A model generated the notes under the pieces. It saw nothing but the letters and a program-made list of their open reading frames with translations. It was not told where the DNA came from and did not search any database. Position numbers and translations under genes: made by a program. Below, in pieces: positions 7,356 to 14,288 of a stretch of 64,000 nt of DNA; position 1 is the stretch's first letter, and the number at the start of each line of letters is the position of its first letter. The DNA comes from Glutamicibacter creatinolyticus. GTDB lineage: Bacteria; Actinomycetota; Actinomycetes; Actinomycetales; Micrococcaceae. The stretch spans positions 1,550,001-1,614,000 of the forward strand of contig NZ_CP034412.1 of assembly GCF_006094275.1 (NCBI RefSeq). Reading direction: 5' to 3'.

Positions 7356-8099
7356 CTACCTTTCTTCCTGGCTGTAGTGCGCGACTTCTTCAGCGATAAG
7401 GTCAACGACCTCGTTCGGCCGGGACAGCATGGGCCAGTGCCCACTCACAAGATGCTTATAGCGCCATCGGCCTTGGGGGTGGTCGATGGCCTGACTCGAC
7501 GTCCGGCTCTCCTCCTGTGAAAGGACCACGTAGGTCGTTGGCTGGCCTGAAGTGTCCTTCGTCAGCCGTGCAGGGTCGAGGACGGTATACCCCGGATGCG
7601 GCGTGAAGCTCTCGGCCAGACGGTTTCGGTCGGTAGCCGTGAGGTCTCGCTCATGGTCCAGCATGTGTCGTTCGGGAGGCAACCACAGGTTTCCCGCCTC
7701 GATGATCGCCTGGCGCTCCTGGTTGCGCGCCGACTCCGAGTCGCCCCAGCCATCGAGCAGTGAACGTCCGTCCGTTGGCATGAAGCCGCCGAAGTGAATA
7801 AGCCCGGCTACCTGCTCACCAAGCCGGTCAGCGACCTGGGCCGTAACCATTGACGAATAGGCGTGAGACACCAGCACCACCGGTGCGCCCATCCGCTGGA
7901 TGTAGGTGGCGAGCTGATTGACGTGATCTTCCAGGTGGGCCTCGGCGATGGAGGCGTGCGCCTGACCCGTTTCGAGTCCAAGCAGGGTCACGGCTTGCGC
8001 TTCAAAGCCCCTGCGACGCAGAATGCTGGCCGTCGGTTCCCAGACTGAGGCTCCACTCCACGCGCCGGGCACCAGGACTATTGCGGGATGAGTTTTCAT
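7356..8099 (-). CDS. Alpha/beta hydrolase-fold protein with altered nucleophile
   Basis: A 247-residue alpha/beta hydrolase of the short esterase-like group: IVLVPGAWSGASVW oxyanion strand, GFEAQAVTLLGL, then VVLVSHAYSSMVTAQVAD where the nucleophile elbow is expected. The usual G-H-S-Y-G is S-H-A-Y-S here (residues 78-82), so Ala80 replaces the catalytic Ser. The C-terminal His (SGHWPMLSRPNEV) is kept. It may be non-hydrolytic or use another residue. It is the first gene of a two-gene transcript with the HxlR regulator, a pairing typical of xenobiotic or aldehyde response genes. Confidence 0.88.
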   Translation of the reverse strand: MKTHPAIVLVPGAWSGASVWEPTASILRRRGFEAQAVTLLGLETGQAHASIAEAHLEDHVNQLATYIQRMGAPVVLVSHAYSSMVTAQVADRLGEQVAGLIHFGGFMPTDGRSLLDGWGDSESARNQERQAIIEAGNLWLPPERHMLDHERDLTATDRNRLAESFTPHPGYTVLDPARLTKDTSGQPTTYVVLSQEESRTSSQAIDHPQGRWRYKHLVSGHWPMLSRPNEVVDLIAEEVAHYSQEER

Positions 8100-8235
8100 C
8101 TCAAACCCTCGCTATCTGATCGGTTTTTGCGAGCAGTTTAAGGCTAGGGGATCTGATCGTGAAACACAACCAGAAATTTGGAGGAAGCTTCCGGTCCTCA
8201 TCGACTGCTCCCACGGAAAGAAAGCTGTCAAAAGC

Positions 8236-8270
8236 GCATCGCGCCTGCCATTGTGTAGCAGGCGCGATGC
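8236..8270 (-). terminator. Rho-independent terminator of the MarR operon
   Basis: A perfect 13-bp stem (8236-8248 with 8258-8270). Read on the reverse strand it is followed by GCTTTTG. It lies 69 bases past the FMN reductase stop, so it ends the MarR-LLM-reductase transcript. Confidence 0.85.
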
Positions 8271-8338
8271 CGTTGGGTTGATGCAGGTGATCTCGACCGA
8301 TCTGCTCAGACTACCTCTGCCGACCGCGACGCCATGGG

Positions 8339-8905
8339 TCAGAATCCGTAGGACGCCTCGCGCTCCGCACGCATCTGCGAGTAGGCCTGGGTGAGAACCG
8401 CGGTATCTTCCACCAGGCGCTCGATGCGCAGCGTCACGTCGCCGCTGATGATTTCACCGCGGTGGATGTCCTTCGCTTCGATGAAGACGTAGCTCTGGAC
8501 CACCTGTGCCTTCATGTAGGTCAGGATCGGGCGCAGCTGCTGCTCGGCCACCAAATAGTGCTTCGGCGAGCCGGCGGTGACGACTATGCCGACCACCTTG
8601 TCCTGGAAGGCATTGACCGGAAGCAGGTCAAAGACATTCTTCAGTGATCCGGGGATCGAGGCCTGAAAAATCGGCGTGCCAATGATGATCGCATCTGCCT
8701 CCATCAGGGCCTGGGTGACTTCGCGGGTATCGCCGGTGTACTCCACGTAGTCACGACCGTCGGAAAACATCAGGTCGTAATCGGCCAGGTCAATCAGGCG
8801 AGCCTCAATCTCCGGGTCGTACTGCGCGATGGCCTGCATGGCGTAGTTCATCGCCGTGCGGGTGGTTGAGCCGACCGTTGAGCCGGAGAGTCCTACGATC
8901 TTCAT
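8339..8905 (-). CDS. NADPH-dependent FMN reductase (SsuE/MsuE type)
   Basis: A 188-residue flavodoxin-like flavin reductase with the family motif GLSGSTVGSTTRT at the N-terminus, IIIGTPIFQASIPGSLKNVF around residues 93-112 and VVTAGSPKHYLVAEQQLRPI in the second half. It supplies reduced FMN to a partner monooxygenase. The start codon overlaps the stop of the LLM-class gene by 4 bases (ATGA), so the two are translationally coupled and almost surely form a two-component monooxygenase. Such pairs oxidise organosulfur compounds, among other substrates. The actual substrate is not shown by the sequence. Confidence 0.93.
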   Translation of the reverse strand: MKIVGLSGSTVGSTTRTAMNYAMQAIAQYDPEIEARLIDLADYDLMFSDGRDYVEYTGDTREVTQALMEADAIIIGTPIFQASIPGSLKNVFDLLPVNAFQDKVVGIVVTAGSPKHYLVAEQQLRPILTYMKAQVVQSYVFIEAKDIHRGEIISGDVTLRIERLVEDTAVLTQAYSQMRAEREASYGF

Positions 8906-9996
8906 GCCTTTGCTCCTTCGACGCTTGCGGTGTACTTCTTCACGGCAGGAATGATTTCGCTGCCGATGATTTCGATGTTCTTCATGACGTTCTCGAAAGG
9001 CACGCCCCCGAAGTCGATCTGCCCGATGAAGCGCTGGTGGCCAAACTCCTCGTACTGGTACAGGATCTTCTCGATCACCTGCTGCGGGCTGCCGATGTTC
9101 ATGATGCTGCGCGGATCGGTGCTCTGCGCGAACAGCTGCTTGGGCATGCCCCGGCCGTTGGTGCGGATCATGCCCTCGTTGATGTGGGGGTAGAAATCAC
9201 GCAGGGCCTGCTGCGAGGATTCGGCCACGTAGAGGAACCCGGCGGTCGCTATCGGCAGGTTTGCCGGGTCGTAGCCGCTGTGCCGGGCCGCTTCGCGGTA
9301 GGAATCGACCGTATCCTTGAACGCGGCGACGGGACCACCAAGGTGAGCCATCACCATCGGGGCGCCGGCCAGGCCCGCCTTGATTGCGCTGGCTGGCGCG
9401 CCGCCAACGGCCCGCCAGATTGGCATCGACCCGTTCTGCGGACGAGGCAGTACCTCTGCGTCCTTCAGGTCTGCGCGGAACTTGCCGGACCAGTTCACCA
9501 CGTTCTCCCTGTTGATCTGCCGCAGGAGGTCGAATTTCTCCTCAAAGAGCTCTTCGTAGTCACGCAGGTCATAGCCCAACAGCTCGAACAGACCGACGCG
9601 GGAGGCGCGACCGGCAACGATCTCCGCCCGCCCTTCGGAGAGCAGATCGATGGTGGCGAAGTTCTCGTACACTCGCACCGGGTCCGAGGTGCTCAAGATG
9701 GTCGAGGTGCTGGCAATCTTGATCTTCTCGGTGGCCTGGGCGATCGCGCCGAGGATCACGGCGTGGGCCTGGGAGGCGAAGTACTCCTGGTGGCTCTCGC
9801 CCACAGAGAAGAAGTCGAAGCCCGCCTGCTCGGCGGCCTGGGAGTAAGCGACGAATTCGCGGATTCTTTCCCCGGCGCTGACCCGTTCTCCGGTCAGGGG
9901 GTTGGGGAGGTGGTCACCCAGGGTGTACATGCCGAACTCCAGCCCGGCCTTGGGGTCAATCCTGAATTCAGACATGCCGTTGGTCTCGGTGGTCAT
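8902..9996 (-). CDS. LLM-class flavin-dependent monooxygenase
   Basis: A 364-residue bacterial luciferase-like TIM-barrel protein. It shows EFGMYTLGDHLPNPLTGERV at the N-terminus, AEQAGFDFFSVGESH, then ASTSTILSTSDPVRVYENFA and a GRAEIVAGRAS flavin-site segment, ending with QVIEKILYQYEEFGHQRFIG. The protein uses reduced FMN and oxygen. It lies between a MarR regulator and an FMN reductase, overlapping each by 4 bases, which shows a tightly coupled three-gene operon. This subgroup (two-component, CE1758-like) is poorly characterised, so the substrate is unknown. Confidence 0.92.
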   Translation of the reverse strand: MTTETNGMSEFRIDPKAGLEFGMYTLGDHLPNPLTGERVSAGERIREFVAYSQAAEQAGFDFFSVGESHQEYFASQAHAVILGAIAQATEKIKIASTSTILSTSDPVRVYENFATIDLLSEGRAEIVAGRASRVGLFELLGYDLRDYEELFEEKFDLLRQINRENVVNWSGKFRADLKDAEVLPRPQNGSMPIWRAVGGAPASAIKAGLAGAPMVMAHLGGPVAAFKDTVDSYREAARHSGYDPANLPIATAGFLYVAESSQQALRDFYPHINEGMIRTNGRGMPKQLFAQSTDPRSIMNIGSPQQVIEKILYQYEEFGHQRFIGQIDFGGVPFENVMKNIEIIGSEIIPAVKKYTASVEGAKA

Positions 9997-10493
9997 TTTG
10001 CTTCCTCCGTGTTTTCGTGGCTTGGGGGCTCGGTCGGGTAGGTGGACTCAGTTTTGGGTGGTGCCTGTTTGGTGACACTGTTCTTGTGCACCTTGAGCAT
10101 CAGGGCATAGAGCTGTTTCTGTTCTTTGTCGTCCAATACGTCTTCGAACATCGAAGCCTGCAGCGCCACCTGTCCCAGGTAGACCGACTGCAGCTTTTCG
10201 CGGCCCTCATCAGTCAGGGAAATGTACTTCGTCTTCCAGTCGGGGGTGCGCTTGATCAGCCCTTCATCTTCCAGCCGACTCAGCATTCTGGAGACACCTC
10301 CGCCGCTGAGCAGAAGCCTGGCGGCGAGGTCGCTCTGTGTGACGGGCTGGTAGACGCGGATGTGGTTCAGCGCTTCAAACTGGGCGGCGGTCAGCCCCGA
10401 TTGCCCCAGATACTCGTTGGAGATCTGGTTGCTGCGCTGCACGAACCGGGCCATACGCAGCCAGATCATCAATCCAAGTGGACGTTCTTGCAT
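9993..10493 (-). CDS. MarR-family transcriptional regulator
   Basis: A 166-residue MarR regulator: N-terminal dimer helices, then QSDLAARLLLSGGGVSRMLS as recognition helix and a wing LEDEGLIKRTPDWKTKYISL. A long Pro/Thr/Glu-rich tail (about 25 residues) follows the usual fold. It is the first gene of the LLM-monooxygenase operon and has a strong Shine-Dalgarno (AAGGAGG). A near-palindrome at 10529-10544 upstream of its start is a probable operator, implying self-repression relieved by a substrate-like ligand, as is usual in the family. Confidence 0.92.
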   Translation of the reverse strand: MQERPLGLMIWLRMARFVQRSNQISNEYLGQSGLTAAQFEALNHIRVYQPVTQSDLAARLLLSGGGVSRMLSRLEDEGLIKRTPDWKTKYISLTDEGREKLQSVYLGQVALQASMFEDVLDDKEQKQLYALMLKVHKNSVTKQAPPKTESTYPTEPPSHENTEEAK

Positions 10494-10528
10494 GTTGCCT
10501 CCTTACCGATGTCATCACTTTACCACGC

Positions 10529-10544
10529 AATTGATAAATCAGTT
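10529..10544. promoter_or_regulatory. Probable MarR operator
   Basis: AATTGAT and ATCAGTT form an inverted repeat with 6 of 7 matching positions around AA. The size and AT-rich character fit MarR operators. It lies 36-51 bases upstream of the marR-like ATG and is also near the divergent YjbR genes. Confidence 0.5.
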
Positions 10545-10708
10545 AACCATGCAAGTGAGACTTGGAATCGATGGATCAGTGGCTGGCAAAGGCAGGCGAA
10601 CGGGCGGCAGAAGGTAGGGGAGCGTCAGCTGCGTTGGGATCATCGCCGCCTTCTCCAAACAACTACTGGATAGAGTGGACTCAGCGTAGTTGGGCAAGGA
10701 GGAAACAC

Positions 10709-11101
10709 GTGGACGGTGAGATGATCCAGCGGTTGGCGGCAGCGTGTGCCGAAGAATTGCCGGGTGCCGGTCTCAGCCACCCCTTCGGCCCAGACTGGGA
10801 TGTGTTCAAGGTGCGAGATCGGGTATTCATGCTGCAGACGCGAATCACGGGCGAGCCGATCGTGGTCCTCAAGGCCTGGCCGGCGGACGGCGCAGCTCTG
10901 CGCGAGGCATATCAGGAGATCACGCCGGGCTACCACATGAACAAGAAGCACTGGATCACCTTGAACCCCGGGGAGAAGATTGACGCCCAGCTGGTCGAGG
11001 ATTTGGTCACGGAGTCCTATCTTCTGGTGCTGGAGCAGAATGTGCCGAAGAACCGCTGGCCGGTAGACCCCTCTACGTTCGGGAAGGGTGCAGGACAATG
11101 A
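10709..11101 (+). CDS. MmcQ/YjbR family protein, first of a tandem pair
   Basis: A 130-residue protein of the MmcQ/YjbR (CyaY-like fold) family: an N-terminal helix (MIQRLAAACAEELPGAGLSH), DVFKVRDRVFML, IVVLKAWPADGAALREAY and a final KKHWITLNPGE segment with C-terminal helix VEDLVTESYLLVLEQ. These are small double-wing DNA-binding-like proteins of unsettled function. The GTG at 10709 is chosen because AAGGAGG precedes it by 7 bases; upstream codons in frame lack family similarity. Its stop overlaps the next gene's ATG by 4 bases. Confidence 0.85.
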   Translation: MDGEMIQRLAAACAEELPGAGLSHPFGPDWDVFKVRDRVFMLQTRITGEPIVVLKAWPADGAALREAYQEITPGYHMNKKHWITLNPGEKIDAQLVEDLVTESYLLVLEQNVPKNRWPVDPSTFGKGAGQ

Positions 11102-11472
11102 GCCTGAGCGGAAAACAGATCCAGCACATCGCGGCCGAGGTCGCGAAGCGGCTACCGGGTACGGACAGCGGGTATCCGTTCACCGAGCATCTGCAGGTTT
11201 GGAAGGTTGCCGGAAAGGTCTTCCTGGTCATCACCGAAGATGAGCCGGAGCTTGAAATCATCACCATCAAGACCGCCCCGGATCACGGGGACAAGCTGCG
11301 GCGCGATCATGCTTCGATCAGCCGCGGTCACTACCTCAATAAGCAGCATTGGATTTCTGTTGCCAGTGGCGAGACCATCACCCGCTCACTGGTGGAACAG
11401 CTCGTGGAGGACTCCTATGACCTCGCAAAACATCAAGCGCCGGTGAAAGACCGGCCCGAGGAAGACGTATAG
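11098..11472 (+). CDS. MmcQ/YjbR family protein, second of a tandem pair
   Basis: A 124-residue homologue of the preceding protein. It shares the LQVWKVAGKVFLVI strand pair, the LRRDHASISRGHYLNKQHWI core and the terminal helix VEQLVEDSYDLA. The two genes overlap as ATGA and so form one transcript. They align from end to end, which points to a local duplication followed by divergence. The mature proteins might form a heterodimer, but that is inference. No other gene follows before tRNA-His. Confidence 0.87.
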   Translation: MSLSGKQIQHIAAEVAKRLPGTDSGYPFTEHLQVWKVAGKVFLVITEDEPELEIITIKTAPDHGDKLRRDHASISRGHYLNKQHWISVASGETITRSLVEQLVEDSYDLAKHQAPVKDRPEEDV

Positions 11473-11652
11473 CAGCCAGCATCACGAGGCGAAGCAGGTT
11501 GCATTGACGTGAGCCGGGGCCTGGACAACCCAACGTTCCATGTCGTGACAACAGTGATCTGGGAGCATGGGGCGCCGTGGTGCTCAGCGTGATCGTTCAC
11601 CGGGAGCTGTCGATGACCGAGTGACCTGCGCGGAAGGCGCATTAAATGAGAA

Positions 11653-11699
11653 CGAGGTGCGAACCTCGATTGCTTTCACAATCTGAAGTTCACACCTCG
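11653..11699 (-). terminator. Hairpin downstream of tRNA-His
   Basis: CGAGGTGCGAAC (11653-11664) pairs with GTTCACACCTCG (11688-11699) with one position that is a G-U wobble on the reverse-strand RNA. The loop is 23 bases. It lies just past the tRNA 3' end on the reverse strand and probably ends its transcript. Confidence 0.6.
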
Positions 11700-11705
11700 A
11701 CTACT

Positions 11706-11782
11706 TGGGGTGAGTAACGGGGCTTGAACCCGCGACCTTCTGGACCACAACCAGACGCTCTACCAACTGAGCTATACCCACC
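11706..11782 (-). tRNA. tRNA-His (anticodon GTG)
   Basis: The reverse strand folds as a full cloverleaf: acceptor GTGGGTA pairs with the 3' segment, D arm AGCTCAGTTGGTAGAGC, anticodon stem TCTGG/CCAGA around loop TTGTGGT, and a T arm with GGTTCAAGC. The anticodon is GTG, reading CAC and CAU. A G precedes the acceptor stem, opposite C73, as required for histidyl-tRNA. The CCA end is encoded. A 12-bp hairpin separates it from the end of orn. Confidence 0.95.
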
Positions 11783-11865
11783 ATATTCATTTTTTGTTTC
11801 CGGACTAGTCAGAACGCTTTTGCTTCCTGATTTCGTACCGGGCAACGAGAATTATCATACACACA

Positions 11866-11928
11866 ATCGGCTGGTGAATGCCAACTCGGAAAGCATCGGT
11901 TTCGCTGTGTTGTCGATCACCAGCCGAT
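11866..11928 (-). terminator. Inverted repeat after orn
   Basis: ATCGGCTGGTGA (11866-11877) and TCACCAGCCGAT (11917-11928) are perfect complements, 39 bases apart. The repeat begins 12 bases after the orn stop on the reverse strand. The long loop makes it an unusual terminator. Confidence 0.5.
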
Positions 11929-11939
11929 CGGGAGTTCCG

Positions 11940-12560
11940 CTACCTGCCCTGCGCGGCCGATCCGCTCACCTGGCGGGCCACCTTCGCGGCCTCGACCGAG
12001 GTCGGGCCGGGGGAGGGGACCATGATGGTGCCCCGGTAGTACTTCAGCTCGTCGATGGAGTCCTGGATGTCACCCAGCGCACGGTGGTTGCCGGTCTTCA
12101 CCGGGGCGTTGTAGTGCGCCTTGGTGTACCAGCGCCGGGCGAGTTCCTTGATGGTGGACACGTCGATGACCCGGTAGTGCAGGTGGTCGATGACCGCGGG
12201 CATGTCCCGGGCCAGGAAGTTCTTGTCCATGCCCACCGAGTTGCCGCCCAGCAGGGCCTTCTTCGGTTCGGGCACCCGGGCGGTGATGTACTCCAGCACC
12301 AGCTTCTGGGCTTCGTCCATCTCCATCCCGCCGGCCAGCTCCGGCAGCAGGCCGCTGGCAATGTGCATGTCGCGCACGAAGTCGTCCATCTGCTCCAGGG
12401 CCGCCTCATCCGGCTTGATCACCACGCTGATGCCCTCATCAAGCACGTTCAGTTCCGCGTCGGTGATCAGCACCGCCACCTCGATCAGCGCGTCCGATTC
12501 CAGGTTCAGCCCGGTCATCTCGCAGTCGATCCATACAATCATTTCTGAGTTACTAGCCAC
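11940..12560 (-). CDS. orn: Oligoribonuclease
   Basis: A 206-residue DEDDh 3'-5' exonuclease that degrades 2-5 nt RNA and linear di-nucleotides such as pGpG to mononucleotides. It has IVWIDCEMTGLNLESDALIE (the first Asp-Glu pair), GNSVGMDKNFLARDMP (second Asp region), and YNAPVKTGNHRALGDIQDSI with the catalytic His and last Asp. Length matches the family. The GTG at 12560 gives the expected VASNSEMIVWID N-terminus; the ATG at 12542 would leave no leader. It is divergent from the mannosyltransferase pair. Confidence 0.95.
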   Translation of the reverse strand: MASNSEMIVWIDCEMTGLNLESDALIEVAVLITDAELNVLDEGISVVIKPDEAALEQMDDFVRDMHIASGLLPELAGGMEMDEAQKLVLEYITARVPEPKKALLGGNSVGMDKNFLARDMPAVIDHLHYRVIDVSTIKELARRWYTKAHYNAPVKTGNHRALGDIQDSIDELKYYRGTIMVPSPGPTSVEAAKVARQVSGSAAQGR

Positions 12561-12758
12561 GGAATCCAATCTACCGCCGTTGTGCGGTGAACATCGCACA
12601 CGCAAGGCGGGTTGCCGCGGTGTCACGCCCGGAATTTGGCGGCCCCGGTGCTAAAATCGACAGAGATTTTCCAGCTCTGCACGAGGTTCGCCCCGGACCT
12701 GCAGCGGCGGCCCGATGCCGCGGCAGGGCGTCGCCCTGTCATGAACCCACGAGGTGTA

Positions 12759-14288
12759 ATGGTGTCCACTAACCAGCCAGAGGTCCTGGAGCACAAGCCG
12801 GCCACCGGCGTGCCGCGCACCCTGGTCAGCGGCCTGATCGGCTCCACCCTGGTGCTCTTCGGCTCCTTCGGGGTCGGCTGGCTGGCCAGCGTCTCGCCGC
12901 TGAACCAGGACCCGTTCTTCATCATGATGCGCACCGAGACGTTCTGGGTGATCACCTCCGTGATCCTGTTGACCCTGGGCTGCTGGGTGCTGGTGCGCGC
13001 CTGGTGGCGGCTGGGGCAGAAGCTTGCGGGCTGGCCCGAGGGCTCGCTGGCCGTGGTGCGCAAGGCCGTGCTGCTGTGGAGCGCCCCGCTGCTGGTGAGC
13101 ATCCCGATCATGTCCCGCGACGTGTTCGCCTACATCGGCCAGGGCCGGCTGGTGATGGCCGGGCAGGACCCGTACAGCGACGGGATCTCCTCGGTGAGCA
13201 ACTGGTTCCAGCTGGGCACCGACACCATGTGGGCGGAGGACGGCACCCCGTACGGGCCGCTGTACCTGCTCATTGAATACCTGGTGGTCGCCGCCGTGGG
13301 GCATTCCACGGACCTGTCGATCCTGGCCTTCAGGCTGATCGCGTTCCTCGGGGTCATCCTGTGCCTGTACTACCTGCCGAAGCTGGCCCGGCTGCACAAG
13401 GTCGACGGCGCGAAGGCGACCTGGGTGACCGTGGCCAACCCGCTGTTCCTGCTGAACTTCGTGGCCAGCGCGCACAACGACTCGCTGATGGTGGGCCTGG
13501 CCGTCATGGCCGTCTACCTGGCCTGCCAGCGCAGGGGCGTGCTGGCGGTCATCGTGCTGACCGCCTCGATCGGGGTCAAGCCGATCACCCTGGTGCTGCT
13601 GCCGTTCATCGGCCTGCTGTGGGCCGGGCCGGAGGCGAAGTGGCCCAAGCGGATCCTGTACTGGTTCTACTCGGGCATGCTGCTGCTGGCGCTGATGACG
13701 CTGCTCGGCTTCCTCAACGGCTACTGGTTCGGCTGGCTGAAGGTCATGCTGTTCACCGGCACCGGGTATTCGATCTTCTCCCCGCTGGGCATCGTGATCA
13801 TGCTGCTGAGCGGCGCGGTCTCCGCGTTCGGGCTGTCCACCGAGTGGATCCTGCCGGTGATCAAGCTGCTGGGCCGGCTGCTGGGGGTGGCGCTGGCGAT
13901 GGTGGTGATCTTCCGCGGCAAGTACAGCCACCTGGTCCAGCGCCTGGCCATCGGCTTCTCCGCCATCGTGGTGCTCTCCCCGGTGATCCACCCCTGGTAC
14001 CTGTTGTGGCTGCTGCCGTTCTTCGCGGCCACCGGGATCCGGGATGACTGGCAGATGCTGTGGGTGCACCTGACGGTGCTGTACTTCATCGCCTACCAGG
14101 CCGCCGACCAGCTGTTCATCTGGCAGTTCCTGGCCGAGGAGCTGGTGCCCGGGGTCCGGTTCATCTCCTGGGGCGTGTCCATCGCCGCGATCGCCTGGCT
14201 GCTGCTGGTGGACCGGCACACCCGCACGATCCTGCCTGGGCTGCTGAAGCAGACCCCGTGGCTGGCCAAGTTCACCCGTACCGCATGA
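12759..14288 (+). CDS. MptB-like polyprenol-phosphomannose alpha-1,6-mannosyltransferase
   Basis: A 509-residue polytopic GT-C glycosyltransferase with about 12-13 hydrophobic segments. The first extracytoplasmic loop carries SRDVFAYIGQGRL and DPYSDG, followed by DGTPYGPLYLL. The acidic loop residues are typical of the MptA/MptB family that extends the alpha-1,6-mannan backbone of lipomannan from polyprenyl-phosphomannose. GAGGTG precedes the overlapping starts ATG 12759 and GTG 12762; the GTG has the better spacing. Its stop overlaps the start of a paralogue, so the pair is one operon. Confidence 0.85.
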   Translation: MVSTNQPEVLEHKPATGVPRTLVSGLIGSTLVLFGSFGVGWLASVSPLNQDPFFIMMRTETFWVITSVILLTLGCWVLVRAWWRLGQKLAGWPEGSLAVVRKAVLLWSAPLLVSIPIMSRDVFAYIGQGRLVMAGQDPYSDGISSVSNWFQLGTDTMWAEDGTPYGPLYLLIEYLVVAAVGHSTDLSILAFRLIAFLGVILCLYYLPKLARLHKVDGAKATWVTVANPLFLLNFVASAHNDSLMVGLAVMAVYLACQRRGVLAVIVLTASIGVKPITLVLLPFIGLLWAGPEAKWPKRILYWFYSGMLLLALMTLLGFLNGYWFGWLKVMLFTGTGYSIFSPLGIVIMLLSGAVSAFGLSTEWILPVIKLLGRLLGVALAMVVIFRGKYSHLVQRLAIGFSAIVVLSPVIHPWYLLWLLPFFAATGIRDDWQMLWVHLTVLYFIAYQAADQLFIWQFLAEELVPGVRFISWGVSIAAIAWLLLVDRHTRTILPGLLKQTPWLAKFTRTA

